This document shows, piece by piece, positions 22,691-33,979 of a stretch of 64,000 nucleotides of DNA. A program made the position numbers and the translations under genes. How positions within the stretch are numbered: position 1 is the stretch's first letter; every line of letters starts with the position of its first letter. The stretch is from Ditylenchus dipsaci (taxonomy: Eukaryota > Nematoda > Chromadorea > Rhabditida > Anguinidae), in contig SADC01001185.1 of assembly GCA_004194705.1 (NCBI GenBank), positions 124,001-188,000 on the forward strand, read 5' to 3'. Below the pieces are notes generated by a model, which saw nothing but the letters and a program-made list of their open reading frames with translations, was not told the origin of the DNA and did not search any database.

Positions 22691-25107
22691 TTTATCTTAT
22701 ATAACACGCCTCGAAACAAACTTTTTTTATCTGACTTTAGGGGGGTTAGGCACTATTTTGCACCATCTTGAAATGTGTAGGCTCAAAAACGCCGAAATCT
22801 GCACCACGCTCTCGTACAGATTTAGAGCAATTCGTGTAGTACTCAGGATCCGTACCAAAAATAGAGATTTCAAACATTTTGCCCAAAATGAACAATTTTG
22901 CACCAAGCGTGGTTTAAATCTCGAGTGATTTCTGAAAATCATGATTTCTGCACTATACACAGTACAATTTATTGAGAATTGCTCAAATCGCCTGAATACG
23001 CACTGCCGACAGTACGTATTCAGAGCACTTCCGAGACTACTCTGGATGAGCACCATGGCAAGGTGAATTTAAAGCACTTTTCCAAAACTCGTGTTTTTGC
23101 ACCGAACGTGCGGATCCTGAGTCAGGATCTGCACGGTGAAGATCCTGACTCAGGATTTGAACCATTGTTACATTACCAAATAAAAATAACATCCACCTAG
23201 TGGGGTTCGAACATACGACCAACCTTACACACCAAACCCCCACTTTTCCACTGAGCTATGTTGGCTGTTACGTCTGAGTGGTTATTCGTCACACTTATAC
23301 CAAAACTTAGTTATTGGGTGAAAAAAATTAAGTTGCCCTCCTGCGTCAGGAGGTTATTCTGGTAAGGGTGGAGGTAGAGATTTAAGTATTCTCTACATGG
23401 TTTTTTATGTTACTTTTTTGCCACGTAGATACAATGTTTTGATTCTGTAAAAACCCGTGGTAGAAGGTTACCGAAACCTTCATTTTAGCTCTTTTACTGA
23501 GCTACCAGGTCTATTTAACCTTGATGAGGTTTTTCAATGCTCTGGACAATGGATGTCTCCAGATCGGTACTGAGGGAGAACATGGGGACATCAGGTGTAA
23601 AACTACTAGTAACGTCACTGACTCAGGCACAAACTCAATAAAGCGGATTTTGTATTCTTCACAAATCGAAAAGCAATCAACAAAAGGAGAAAACTACTAG
23701 ATTTTTTTGTTTAATTCATGGCACTTTCTTGTAGACCAGCATCCAGAAAATATCTCAAGCGGCTACCTGAAGGTAGAAAAAAAATGATGAAATTTTTGAT
23801 TGCAATCAAGTGGTTATTTTAAAAAGCGTGGTGAGACAACACTGTCTATTAATTCAAAGTAATTTTCAACAGTGCAGTAGACGTCAGTGTCAGTAACATG
23901 CGGCAGGAAAATTTTTCTACGAAAATCTCTTACAGTTTAAAATTAGGTATCGCAAAAAAATTTGATTGATCAATTTTTTTTGTAGAAATTTGTGCAACCG
24001 AATGACTTCGCTTGAAAAATTCGTGGCAGCGTAGTCGAGAATAGAAGTCTGATTATTGTTGCCATTGTTTTTTGTTCGTTAGAAATAAATTACAGGTTTC
24101 ATTTGTTTCGCTATTTCCTCCACTTTATCAACAATTACCCCGTCTCATGTTCTTGCTACTTGTTTACTCACTCAAGCGCTAGTTCAGGCGTATGAATTGG
24201 AACTAGTGATTCGGCTAGTTCAAAAGATAGTAGTTGAATAATTACAAAAGTTATATTGATTCCGTATGATTCTCTACTGCACTGGAATTAAATAAAAAGT
24301 CTTCTGAAACGCTGTTTCCTTCTCCCATCTCCCTCTTACGAAAACAACTTAAATCGTCTCAACGACGGAAAACTGAAATAAAGGTGTCGATGACCCTAAA
24401 ACAAGGGGTTTTACAGAATCAAAAGTCTAAATGAACATGGCTTAAAACGCAACAAAAAACATCTACAGTTTACTAAAACTCTACCTGAAACCAAAACCAA
24501 ATGTCCTCCTGACGCAGGAGGGCAACTTATTTTTTTTCCACCCAATAAACTAAGTTTTGGTATAAGTGTGACGAATAACCATTCAGACGTAACAGCCAAC
24601 ATAGCCAACTCAGTGGAAAAGTGATGGTGTGATGTGTAAAATGGTCGTAAGTTCGAACCCCACTAGGTGGAGGTTTTTTTATTTGTCACTGTAACAATGG
24701 TTCAAATCCTGACTCAGGATCTTCACCGTGCAGATCCTGACTCAGGATTCGCACCGTGCAATGGTTTATCTCATTTCCTAAAAGTACTCTGGATGTGCAC
24801 CATGACAAGTAAAAAAAAAGTACTTTCCCAAAACTCGGGTTTTTGCACCATACACTTAAAAAAATCAGTCGATTTCGTTAAAAATGCTTATTTTGCACCA
24901 AGCGTGGTTGCAATCTAGAGTAATTTCATAAAATGATGCTTTTTGTACCATGCACGGTGCAATTTAATGAAATTTAATCGAATCGCCTAAATACGAAGGT
25001 TGCCGTCGGTGCGTATTTCGTCGATTTCGGAGTTTTCGCTTGACGGTGCAAAATAGTGCCTAACCCCCCTAAAGTCAGATAAAAAAAAGTTTGTTTCGAG
25101 GCGTGTT
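22690..25107. mobile_element. 2.4-kb inverted-repeat element with tRNA-like arms
   Basis: The left arm (22,690-23,340) and right arm (24,527-25,107) are inverted copies. Outer ends share CGAAACAAACTTTTTTTATC; inner parts share CCTCCTGCGTCAGGAGG-type sequence. Each arm contains a tRNA-like segment: minus strand at 23,185-23,275, plus strand at 24,592-24,672. Each segment has an A-box-like ACTCAGTGGAAAAGTG or GCTCAGTGGAAAAGTG and a B-box-like GTTCGAACCCCACT. The spacer (23,341-24,526) has no recognisable gene. Confidence 0.7.
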
Positions 25108-26400
25108 ATATGGAGACTTGACTGTACCAGAGTTTATATATGCGGTCAGCTTTAGAAAGTGAAAATGCGTTAAAACCCATAATTTTTTATGACATTATTT
25201 TTACCATGATTTGTATGCCATGACTTAAGGGGTCTCTTACCACCACCAGAAAATTGACAAAAATGAATGAGATAATGAAAAACTATCAGTAAATTCTTGA
25301 GCCATGGGGACTGCCGGTTTTTATCGAGGTTAAATCATATTGTGGGGACCGACTTGGCGGTGCCGGATAAGTGAGGTGCCGGATAGCCGGAGGTAATTTT
25401 CCTTTATTTCTCTGCCGGACAACCAAAACGGGCTCAGGGTGCCGGATAACCGATGGTCCGGATAACTGGAGTGCCGGAATAAACGAGGTACGACTGAATT
25501 TTGGAAAAAGCATAATAAAAAATTATACTTTTTCACAACTTGAAAAAAGAATAGTTATTTTTGGCGCTAGTAGCGAATACCCCCCCCCCCCAACAAATTT
25601 TTTTTTCAAAATAAGGTTTTAACCATTTCTAAGTAATTTTTATGTGCTGAAAACGATAAAAAAAAGTGTTTTCGGTAAAAAGGTGTTTTAAAAATTTGAT
25701 TTTTGGGAAAAAAACTTTTTTACCAAAATTCGACTTTTTGCCTGGGGGACCAAGGTAAACCACCTAAAATGGTACCTAGAGTCCAAAAAAGATGGGATTT
25801 GAACATAGTTTTGTTAGCTGGGGCCTACCGCATAAAGAAACTCTGGTATGCATGCTTTTTTCATGCATCCAATGTCACTTTCGAAGTTTTTTTTGACCGA
25901 AATTCGAAAAAATTTTTTGACTGAAATTCGACTTTTTGCCTTGGGGACCAAGGTATTCTACCTCGTTTTGTCACTGGAGCTAGGCAAAAAGAGTCTACAT
26001 ATGCATTTTATGATCAAGAGTACTGCTCGGTATTATGTCTAAGGTATGTGGGTGTGCGCATCTCAACCCCAAACAACCAAGCTAGCAAACAATTGAAGTA
26101 ATTTACCACTCCAACAATAAAAGTTTTTATCCTATTTTCAAATTTCAAAAATCCTACTCAGGACAGGATTATGGGTGGGATACTGTGGGATAATGTTTTT
26201 TTATTTAATTTGGGCTAAACCCAAAATTAGTATTATGGAGGTGAATACCGGTTTGAGCAGGTTTCAGATGGTCTCACTATACACCCAGAAGCTTACGGGT
26301 CCGTTCAAAGCTATTTCAGCCAGGAAAAAATATTTTGCCACGACTGGGATTCGAACCTGTAACCTATTAAAGACTTAATTTACGAAGGACCAATTTCATG
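25108..26400. other. no gene seen; dispersed repeats
   Basis: Includes a degenerate palindrome built from GGTGCCGGATAACCG-like phrases (25,340-25,490), C-runs (25,578) and a repeat at 25,980-26,060 shared with 15,010-15,090 (ATGCATTTTATGATCAAGAG). A tRNA-like GGGATTCGAACCTGTAACC lies at 26,346. No coding sequence recognised. Confidence 0.4.
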
Positions 26401-26403
26401 CCG

Positions 26404-26754
26404 CAGTGACCAAGGCCAGTAAAATCTGGTTTTTGGGGGGTTTACCAAAGGGGGGTGGGGGTGGACAAACTCTTTGCAAAAAACCGATTCAGCGAATCAG
26501 AATCGCAATGTGATCGGATGAATCGCTCAGAATCTCACCATCGAACATCGCGAACCACTCCAAACCACCCTAAACAGTGTTTTCGAGTCGCTGGAGTGGT
26601 TTGGGATAGTTTTGGATATTCGTGGTGTAATTCTGAGTGATTCACCCGATCGCATTGCGATTCTGATTCGCTTTATCATTTTTTCGCAAAAAGTTTGTCC
26701 CCCCTTTAGTAAACACCCTAAAAACCAGATTTTATCAGCTTTCGGTCACTCTGG
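26404..26754. mobile_element. palindromic MITE
   Basis: The left end GTGACCAAGGCCAGTAAAAT pairs with CTTTCGGTCAC-type sequence at the right end. Long inner arms around AATCAGAATCGCAATG are complementary. Centre near 26,580. Class unknown. Confidence 0.55.
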
Positions 26755-26831
26755 CACGGGTTTCTGAGCGGTTGAAGTTATTCTGTGATCGTAAAAATGG
26801 TTTTCCCACAAAATTTCGACTAGGAATTCAA

Positions 26832-26925
26832 ATTTGGACAAATTGAATTTTGGACGAATTGTATTTTGGACGAATTAACTTTTGGACGAATTGGCTTTTG
26901 GACGAACTGAATTTTGGACGAAATG
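26832..26925. repeat. tandem array of TTTTGGACGAATTG
   Basis: Six successive variants of a 15-16 nt unit. It looks like one end of a foldback-type element; no inverted partner was found. Confidence 0.6.
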
Positions 26926-27519
26926 CCATGGCCCCGAATATAGTAATCATGGTGATTATTGTTAACATGATCACCTTACTCATGATTAACACTCAAGAGG
27001 CCGATCGGCAGGTCGGTATATTCCGGTGCAAAATTCGACGGAGAACACGAATATCGCTTTTAAAAAAAAAAGTGGGTCTGAGTGGTCAATATACCGTGTT
27101 GAAAATAGAGCATTTTTCGGACTATCATAAATCAAAACTTTTAATTTCTTTTGCATTTATCTCCATCATATGACAATAACTTGTTTACATCTTATATGTC
27201 AAAATGATCGCCTGGATCTCCTCTTTCAAACGTGTGTAAGTTTTCTGTGCTATCACCAGTGTTGTAAAAATGTAAATTTTGGCACCGGCACCGCACCGGC
27301 ACCGGTGCCTGTTGTCGGCACCGGCACCGGTGCCGCACCGGGCCTTAAATGTGACTCCGGCACCGGTGCCGGCACCGGGCTGAACATTTGCACCGGCACC
27401 GGTGCCTATCACATTCAGTACATTTTTAAGGAAAAAAGTTCATTTTTTAACGTAAAAGAAATTTGTTGTCTCAAAAAAGTTTGGCTTATACAGAAATATG
27501 AATTTTATTGAAATTGAGC

Positions 27520-27675
27520 TGCACACGACGCTTTACGAGCAGTTGTCCAGAACGGCCTTTATGCCTTATTGTGTTTATTGTGACACCTGAGAAGACTCTT
27601 TCCACGCTAGCTGACGTGGCAGGGATGGACAGGTCACGAGTGCGATTTGTGATAGCTTCGGGAACAACTAAATCA
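27520..27675 (-). pseudogene. hAT transposase C-terminal dimerisation fragment
   Basis: Minus-strand frame reading EAITNRTRDLSIPATSASVE followed by RVFSGVTIN and then a basic tail. IPATSASVERVFS is the hallmark of the hAT C-terminal dimerisation domain. The rest of the transposase is missing. It lies within the element with hAT-type ends, confirming the superfamily. Confidence 0.85.
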
Positions 27676-28319
27676 ATTTATATTTTAAATCAGCTCTCTT
27701 CCTTAGTCGCTTTCCGTAGTCAAAAGCATTGCTTTTAGTTGACCCTTTTTAAACTGTTTCAATGTATTGGTTCATTTCTTGATCCAATGGGTCTGAAACG
27801 TGTTTCTCAGCCTGAGATTTTCCAAATTCAAAAAAGCAAAAGAAAACGAATCCGTGGCACCATTAATTTACTGACATATGATAAAATTGATTTATGATCA
27901 ATTATAACATCGAAATATACCATTCCTTAACAAAAGCATCCAATTCTCTCACCTCTGGCTCCAAAATCATTCGCTTTAATCGTTTGTTTGATTTGTTGTA
28001 AAAATGAATATGTGGTTTTACTGGGCTTCTTGGCACCGGCACCGTAACGATACAATATTTTTGGCCATATTTTAGAATGATCGATACGATGTATCATATT
28101 GACCGGAGCTCTAGTCTCAACTAACCTAAACCTCCACCAATTCTATTTATTTATCAAAGCTTTATTTATCAAAAAAATCAATTATCAGAAAGCAAGGTAG
28201 CTAGCAAATGTTTGACCCGGGAAGAAATGAGTACTATTGAGAGGTAGGACAAGCCGGGCTACATTTTGAGTGTAAGGTTGCAAATGAGTGTGTAAATAAC
28301 AATTTAAATTAAAACGTAA

Positions 28320-28600
28320 ATTAAAACATCAGTTCCAGGATACTACCGAAAAGTACTAGGATAGTCCTATTGAGGATTCCATCGAACTGGACATGGTTCA
28401 GTGTTTTTTTTAATTTTAGCTAAGTAAAGTAAATTTTCATATGTATGATAGATCAAATGAAAGACCATAACCTTGGCTACATTTTGACACTGAACTTGTT
28501 AATAAAACGAGAAAAAAATAAGCTTTGCAGCCAGTGGTAGTCGAACCCGTGACCTAGGGCGATGCATATATGAAGTGTCCCCCCCCTTTACTCGAACAAA
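28320..28600 (-). repeat. tRNA-related SINE-like repeat, copy 1
   Basis: Shares its body with copies at 33,620-33,975 and 47,400-47,970: phrases such as CCATGTCCAATTCGATG and ACATTTTGACACTGAACTTG or their complements. One end carries a B-box-like GGGTTCGACTACCACTGGC on the minus strand near 28,535. Three dispersed copies with a tRNA-like end suggest a SINE. Confidence 0.55.
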
Positions 28601-28917
28601 AAGTGGCATACGCACTTCATGTTTCACTAAAATTGGAAAAAAATATTCAAATTTCAGTTAAAAATAGGCAGCGGTGCCAGATGAAAAATAGGCACCGGCA
28701 CCGGTGCGGCACCGGTGCCGGTGCTTTTTCGTTAAAATTTGGCACCGGCACCAGCACCGGTGCCAGCAAAAACTTGGCACCGGCACCGGTGCCCGCACCG
28801 GTGCTTTTACATCACTGGCTATCACGACAAGCTCTAACTTTTGTTGTCTAAAGAAAAGATTTAGTCATTCTTTTCAAAAGCGGTGTTTGTAGTTAAATTT
28901 AGAAAATTAAGTGTTAA

Positions 28918-29526
28918 AGAGCCATTCTTTTAGTAAACAGTATATACTATTCGACAGAGCAGAAAAACTGCACCAGAAAATATTTTATTTTACAAAAATG
29001 AAGAGTGTTTAGAGTGTCAAGCAACAGTCGCCAAGAAAATCAAGAAATTGATTAAAAACACTTTTTGACGGAAAACTTTTTTTCGCTATGAAAACCTGGA
29101 AATCTGACACTTAAATCGTGTTCAGCATGATCGATTTCCTTATAAAACTGCTCTTAAAACTTAAAATTCACTTTCAAATTTTGAATTCCGCTCAAGACAA
29201 TAAATATTTAAACAAAAAACTTCGCATTAGTTTAAATATTTATTGTCTTGAGCGGAATTCAAAATTTGAAAGTGAATTTTAAGTTTTAAGAGCAGTTTTA
29301 TAAGGAAATCGATCATGCTGAACACGATTTAAGTGTCAGATTTCCAGGTTTTCATAGCGAAAAAAAGTTTTCCGTCAAAAAGTGTTTTTAATCAATTTCT
29401 TGATTTTCTTGGCGACTGTTGCTTGACACTCTAAACACTCTTCATTTTTGTAAAATAAAATATTTTCTGGTGCAGTTATTCCTGCTCTGTCGAATAGTAT
29501 ATACTGTTTACTAAAAGAATGGCTCT
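28918..29526. mobile_element. 609-bp palindrome with TTAA duplication
   Basis: Termini AGAGCCATTCTTTTAGTAAA and its complement, arms complementary over nearly their whole length, centre near 29,222. TTAA flanks both sides, and the empty site in the right arm of the large inverted duplication (near 32,150) has a single TTAA. A TTAA target is typical of piggyBac-like elements, although the termini are not the usual CCC. Confidence 0.85.
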
Positions 29527-30288
29527 TTAAAGGGGCATGCCCGTGCCCGACACGGTGAAATTTGAATTTCCAAAAGGCGGGGACCACTTTAATGCGTGAG
29601 ACAAAAAAAATTCAAATTCAAATTTTCATTTCTATTGTTTGTGCTGTCGTATGTCAGACGTGTGTTACGTATTCTCTTGCAAATTTTAATATTCTCCGTG
29701 TTACAGCCGACAGAAAAGAAAGTTCACCGTGTTTCAGGTTTGTGTGTCATTTTTTCAGTCGCTTCTAACTAGTGTTGAGGACCGGGGTTCGAGCGAAAGA
29801 TCAAGCAAAAAAGTTATGATAATTTTTAGTCCGAGCGAGGAACCGAGCCAATGAATATGAGACTAGGAAGAAATCTAGAAAGAGAAGGGGGTCAAACCCA
29901 AGAATAATATTTTCTCAGTCGACCAACCCCCGCCCCCCTCTCCCCGCGCTTCTTGTGACTACTTTTTCTCAGTAACAGAAATCTTAAAGCAGTCCATAGT
30001 GAGCTAAGTTACAAAATGTTTCTTCCATTACAGATACAGCCATCGCGAACCGTAGAGTTGTCGGAGCTTCATGCGTCGGTGGATTTTTTGAGCGTAGTGG
30101 CTGTAGTGCGCTAAAAAATATATTCCTGTCTAATGCCTTGCAACATGATTTGTATATTTACGCCACACTTTTGCCTGCGATGTCGATATTTCGGATTATC
30201 TAACAAAGTCTAAAAAAATTGGTAAAGCTCGTGGGAGTTGAGAAAATGCAATAAACAGTTTGCAAAATATTGACTCAGGTTTGAGATA

Positions 30289-30519
30289 CCGTATTTTCTC
30301 TAATTATAGACCCCCCTCAACTTTGAGGGTCTGTATCTCAGCGCAGAGTGAAAATTTGCAAATATCTTTTTTTGCCTTTTCTTAGCTCCCACGAGCTCTG
30401 CTGATTCCACTTTTTAGATTTTGGTTGAGCACCCGAAAATCTCGAGATCGACACCAAATCTTTCCGATTTCAGGAGGTTGAAAATTATAGACCCGGGTCT
30501 ATAATTAAAGAAAATACGG
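30289..30519. mobile_element. CCGTATTTTCTCTAAT-family MITE
   Basis: Inverted termini CCGTATTTTCTCTAATTATA and the complement ending AAAGAAAATACGG, flanked by TA on both sides. It lies in the spacer downstream of SNRPD2. Confidence 0.75.
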
Positions 30520-31104
30520 TATATAAGTCCTTGAAGTTGAAGGAGAGGTGAGTAATTAGTGGGAAGGGAGAAATTACAGCAACAAAAAAATTGCTTTAGG
30601 TAGCCACCTAACATCCAGGTAGCTTTTCTAACCTATCAAAGGTGGTCTGCCTACTTACCACAAGGTCTATCTACCCTCCAAATGATCTATCTTTTGTGCT
30701 CTTTTTCAGAATTTCAAACTGTGTATCAAGCCAGGTGGATTTCGGAAATGGGTGCCTATTTTGGAAACATGCCTTCCCAGGCATTAGAGACTTGACTAGT
30801 TTATTAGAGATTCAATTCAGGAAAATAGTTCTGGTACTATCAAACCGTATTCGGCACTCAATTTCAGGTAAGAATGGGCTAGTTCGATCGCACTTATTTT
30901 GAAATATTGTGAAAACTCATTCAACAATTCGAACATTTCAAATCTATTTGAAAGGCGGAAGAGAGCGAGGACGATAACGAGAGATTTGCTGCATTGTAAA
31001 CGGTACGAAAAGAACGAAATTGTGAACGCAAAACTTTTCCTCGTCCTCGCGTCATTGGGAACGCCGTATTAGAGAATGCATGTGAAACAGGAAAAAGTGG
31101 GGCT

Positions 31105-31312
31105 ACTCGGTTTTACCCCTCCAAAAACAGCTACTCGGTTTTACATCTCACAATAATTTTGAGGCTTAGCCCTTAGGCTTTGGCTCAGGGCCAACCAATA
31201 CTAATTTCAAGTTTTTTTTCTCAAAAGTATGCTTTTACGTACCTCCAAAAATTATTGGGAGGGGTGAAACCGAGTAGCTTTTTTGGGAGGGGTAAAACGA
31301 GTCGCGTCAAAA
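31105..31312. mobile_element. MITE with ACTCGGTTTTACCCCTCC termini
   Basis: Left ACTCGGTTTTACCCCTCC (and a second ACTCGGTTTTACATC) is inverted relative to GGAGGGGTAAAACGAGTC at the right. A related, diverged copy with ACTCGAATATACCCCACC lies at 57,060-57,255. It ends about 140 bp beyond the SNRPD2 stop. Confidence 0.6.
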
Positions 31313-31450
31313 CTTATGGCAAAAGTAGAGAAGGGTTCATGAAGCAAGACAACCAGACTAGTCCTTTATTGAGCCAACAGGACACAACAACAATAACAAC
31401 ATGAAACTACAACGGGATTTGATGAAATTATCTAGCTGCTCATTCTTCGA

Positions 31451-31938
31451 TCAAGCACTTGTAGCAAGCGTATTTTTGAGAACTGAAACCGTTTTGATCA
31501 GAAATGAAAGTTGGGGAAGAGGTTTACCCATGATAACGGAGTCTCCTCGCAAGAACATCTTCGAGATAAAACGATCTTTGGCCACCGGCTTTGCGTTCTT
31601 CTTTGGCTTGCCCTTGCCTAAAAAAGTCATAGTCGAATAAATTTATCTGTGGAGTTAACACATACTTGACTTCGGAGTTTCTGTCCAGAGCTCACGAACA
31701 TCTTCCAGGACCATATTGAAGTGTCTAAAAGAATGGAAAAGTTGAATCGAAAGAAAGACGAAAACAGTGAAAAGTGTTACCGATCGAACGCCTTCACGCG
31801 ACCAAGCAGCTTCTTGTTGTTTCGGCAATTGACGAGAATTTGGGCGTTGTTCTTGAGAGCGATAGTGAGCACTGAAAGCGGACCCACCGAGAAATCATCA
31901 GTTTCGCCCTCCTTCTTCTCCACATTGCTAGCAGACAT
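31451..31938 (-). CDS. SNRPD2: small nuclear ribonucleoprotein Sm D2
   Basis: Core Sm-ring protein of the U1, U2, U4 and U5 snRNPs. Four exons (31,938-31,781; 31,724-31,666; 31,617-31,528; 31,482-31,451), all joined in frame by GT-AG introns of 41-57 nt. The start gives [11 protein letters not shown], then the conserved [30 protein letters not shown] (Sm1 motif), [20 protein letters not shown], a Lys-rich loop, and [20 protein letters not shown] (Sm2 motif). At about 112 residues the length suits the family. The N-terminus is a little shorter and more divergent than in vertebrates and the tail after VLKN is unusual (TLATSA). The gene appears intact. It sits in the spacer of a large inverted duplication. 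Confidence 0.95.
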
Positions 31939-32287
31939 ATTGCTTTGGCTTGAATTTACTTCAAAATTATGAAAAATTGATAAAAAAATGAATAAAATTT
32001 GCAAGAGAATACGTAACACACGTCTGACATACGACAGCACAAACAATAGAAATGAAAATTTGAATTTGAATTTTTTTGGTCTCACGCATTAAAGTGGTCC
32101 CCGCCTTTTGGAAATTCAAATTTCACCGTGTCGGGCACGGGCATGCTCCTTTAACACTTAATTTTCCAAATTTAACTACAAACACCGCTTTTGAAAAGAA
32201 TGACTAAATCTTTTCTTTAGACAACAAAAGTTAGAGCTTGTCGTGATAGCACAGAAAACTTACACACGCTTGAAAGAGGAGATCCAG

Positions 32288-32840
32288 GGGCCGTATGCAT
32301 TGGCAGCTAGGATTGAGGATAGGATTAATCCTATCCTCAATCCGTGTTCCAATGCATACGGATCGGATTGGAGATAGGATTAATCCTATCCTTAATCCTA
32401 TCCGTCCTAATGCATACGGATCGGCTTGGATTCTAGATCGGATAATTTCTAATGTCGAGAGCTCTACTCCGGCAGCTGACAGCGACTTTTTAAAAGGTCA
32501 AATAAAGTTGTCGTTTTAGCGGCATTTACCTTATTAGAGAATTTACGGTATGCTAATTACATGCGTAGACTTCATTTAAGCTTTATATCTCGACCACCAT
32601 ACACCAACAGCAAACATTTTTATGTATCAAACATTCCGAGTTCATATTGGCGAAAAATTTCACGTTTCTGAAAATGCACTGAAATTATCCGATCTAGAAT
32701 CCAATCCGTCCTAATGCATACGGATAGGCTTGAGGATAGGATTAATCCTATCCTCAATCCTATCCGTCCTAATGCATATGGATCGGCTTGAGGATAGGAT
32801 TAATCCTATCCTCAATCCTAGCTGCCAATGCATACGGCCC
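32288..32840. mobile_element. PIF/Harbinger-type MITE with CAG duplication
   Basis: Ends GGGCCGTATGCATTGGCAG and its exact complement, flanked by CAG on both sides. Subterminal blocks of GGATAGGATTAATCCTATCC recur. The left arm of the large inverted duplication has the matching empty site with a single CAG (about 27,220). A GGGCC terminus with a 3-bp duplication fits PIF/Harbinger. Confidence 0.88.
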
Positions 32841-33239
32841 CAGGCGAACATTTTGACATATAAGATGTAAACAAGTTATTGTCATATGATGGAGATAAAT
32901 GCAAAAGAAATTAAAAGTTTTGATTTATGATAGTCCGAAAAATGCTCTATTTTCAACACGGTATATTGACCCCTCAGACCCACTTTTTTTTTAAAAAGCG
33001 ATATTCGTGTTCTCCGTCGAATTCTGCACCGGAATATACCGACCTGCCGATCGGCCTCTTGAGTGTTAACATCAAAACAACAGTGGAGACCAAGGCAAAA
33101 AATGGAAACGTATTGTTTACTAGAGCCGAAAATAAACAAAAATTTCGGATAGCTTGGCGAAGAGAAGACGACCGGCTTCATCACGATCAAGCGCGATTTT
33201 CCAGAGAATACTGAACGAAACCATAGATGACGTTGTAAA

Positions 33240-33600
33240 TAATTTTCAATAAAAAAAATTCAAAAAGAATGTACGATATCAGCAAAAAAACAACGACTAC
33301 AAAAAATGTCAAAAACTCACAACTAGTTCGCGGATTGATGCTAAATAAGAATCTTAATTTTAGATTTTGAAGTTAAGAATGTCGACTTTGGCTTTGGCAA
33401 TATTGTTTATGTTTTTATGTCCAAAGTTTGCGATGTCTTAACAAATCGCGATGCGATGTTGCGATGTTTTTTTTAAATCATGCGTGCGATGTTACTATGC
33501 GATGTTTTGGGTCTAAACTCGCTGCGTGCGATGCGATGTCTGCGCTGTCAACATCGCATCTTGCCGGTCTCTACTATCACACAGGGTAGAAGGTAATATT
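33240..33600. repeat. GCGATG-rich low-complexity tract
   Basis: No gene. From 33,415 to 33,560 there are many GCGATGT/GCGTGCGATG repeats, possibly one end of an element like those with motif-rich termini. Confidence 0.4.
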
Positions 33601-33619
33601 TTGTTAGAGCTAAGATTTT

Positions 33620-33975
33620 AAAAACTTTTACTGATGTCCAATTCGATGCCAGCCAGTCATATGCATGAAATCTCCAAATTACAGCATTTGCTGACAGTGA
33701 AGCTGAAAATGGTCCCAATTGTTTGGCTGATTGATAGTCTTATTGAGGATTTCATCGAATTGGACATGGTTCAATGTTTTTAAAATTTTAGCTTTAACTT
33801 TTTACAAACTTTTTATCTATATGATAGCTCAAATAAAAGCTGAGGATCTTAGCTACATTTTAACACCAAACTTGTAAATAAAAGGAGAAAAAAAATAAGG
33901 TCTGCAGGCAGTGGCAGTCGAACCTGTGACCTAAGGCGATGCGTATATAAAGTTTGCCTCCCCCTCCTTTAAGGT
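33620..33975 (-). repeat. tRNA-related SINE-like repeat, copy 2
   Basis: Same body as the copy at 28,320-28,600, including TCGAATTGGACATGGTTCA and a tRNA-like box near 33,915 (GGCAGTCGAACCTGTGACC on the plus strand). Confidence 0.55.
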
Positions 33976-33979
33976 AGAC

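Larger units (their letters stand above)
27257..28817 (-). mobile_element. hAT element remnant, GGCACCGGTGCC-rich ends
   Basis: Starts CAGTGTTGTAAAA and ends TTTTACATCACTG, flanked by perfect 8-bp copies of GCTATCAC. Subterminal regions consist of many GGCACCGGCACCGGTGCC variants. A transposase C-terminal fragment remains on the minus strand at 27,520-27,675. The empty site, with one GCTATCAC, is preserved in the right arm of the large inverted duplication near 32,245. Confidence 0.92.
26985..33067. repeat. 6-kb inverted duplication flanking SNRPD2
   Basis: Arms of high identity run from 26,985 inward to about 29,692 and, inverted, from 33,067 inward to about 31,994. Both start GTTAACACTCAAGAGGCCG-like and both stop abruptly at TTGCAAATTTTA. 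The left arm is longer because it holds two insertions (27,257-28,817 and 28,918-29,526); the right arm holds one (32,288-32,840). For each insertion the other arm has the unoccupied site. The spacer carries SNRPD2, whose presumed promoter side abuts the right arm. Confidence 0.85.

Noticed and set aside
27170..27511. Open frames rich in Gly, Thr, Ala and Pro around GGCACCGGTGCC repeats
   Set aside because: They arise from the hAT element's GC-rich subterminal repeats; the real coding remnant is the minus-strand transposase block.
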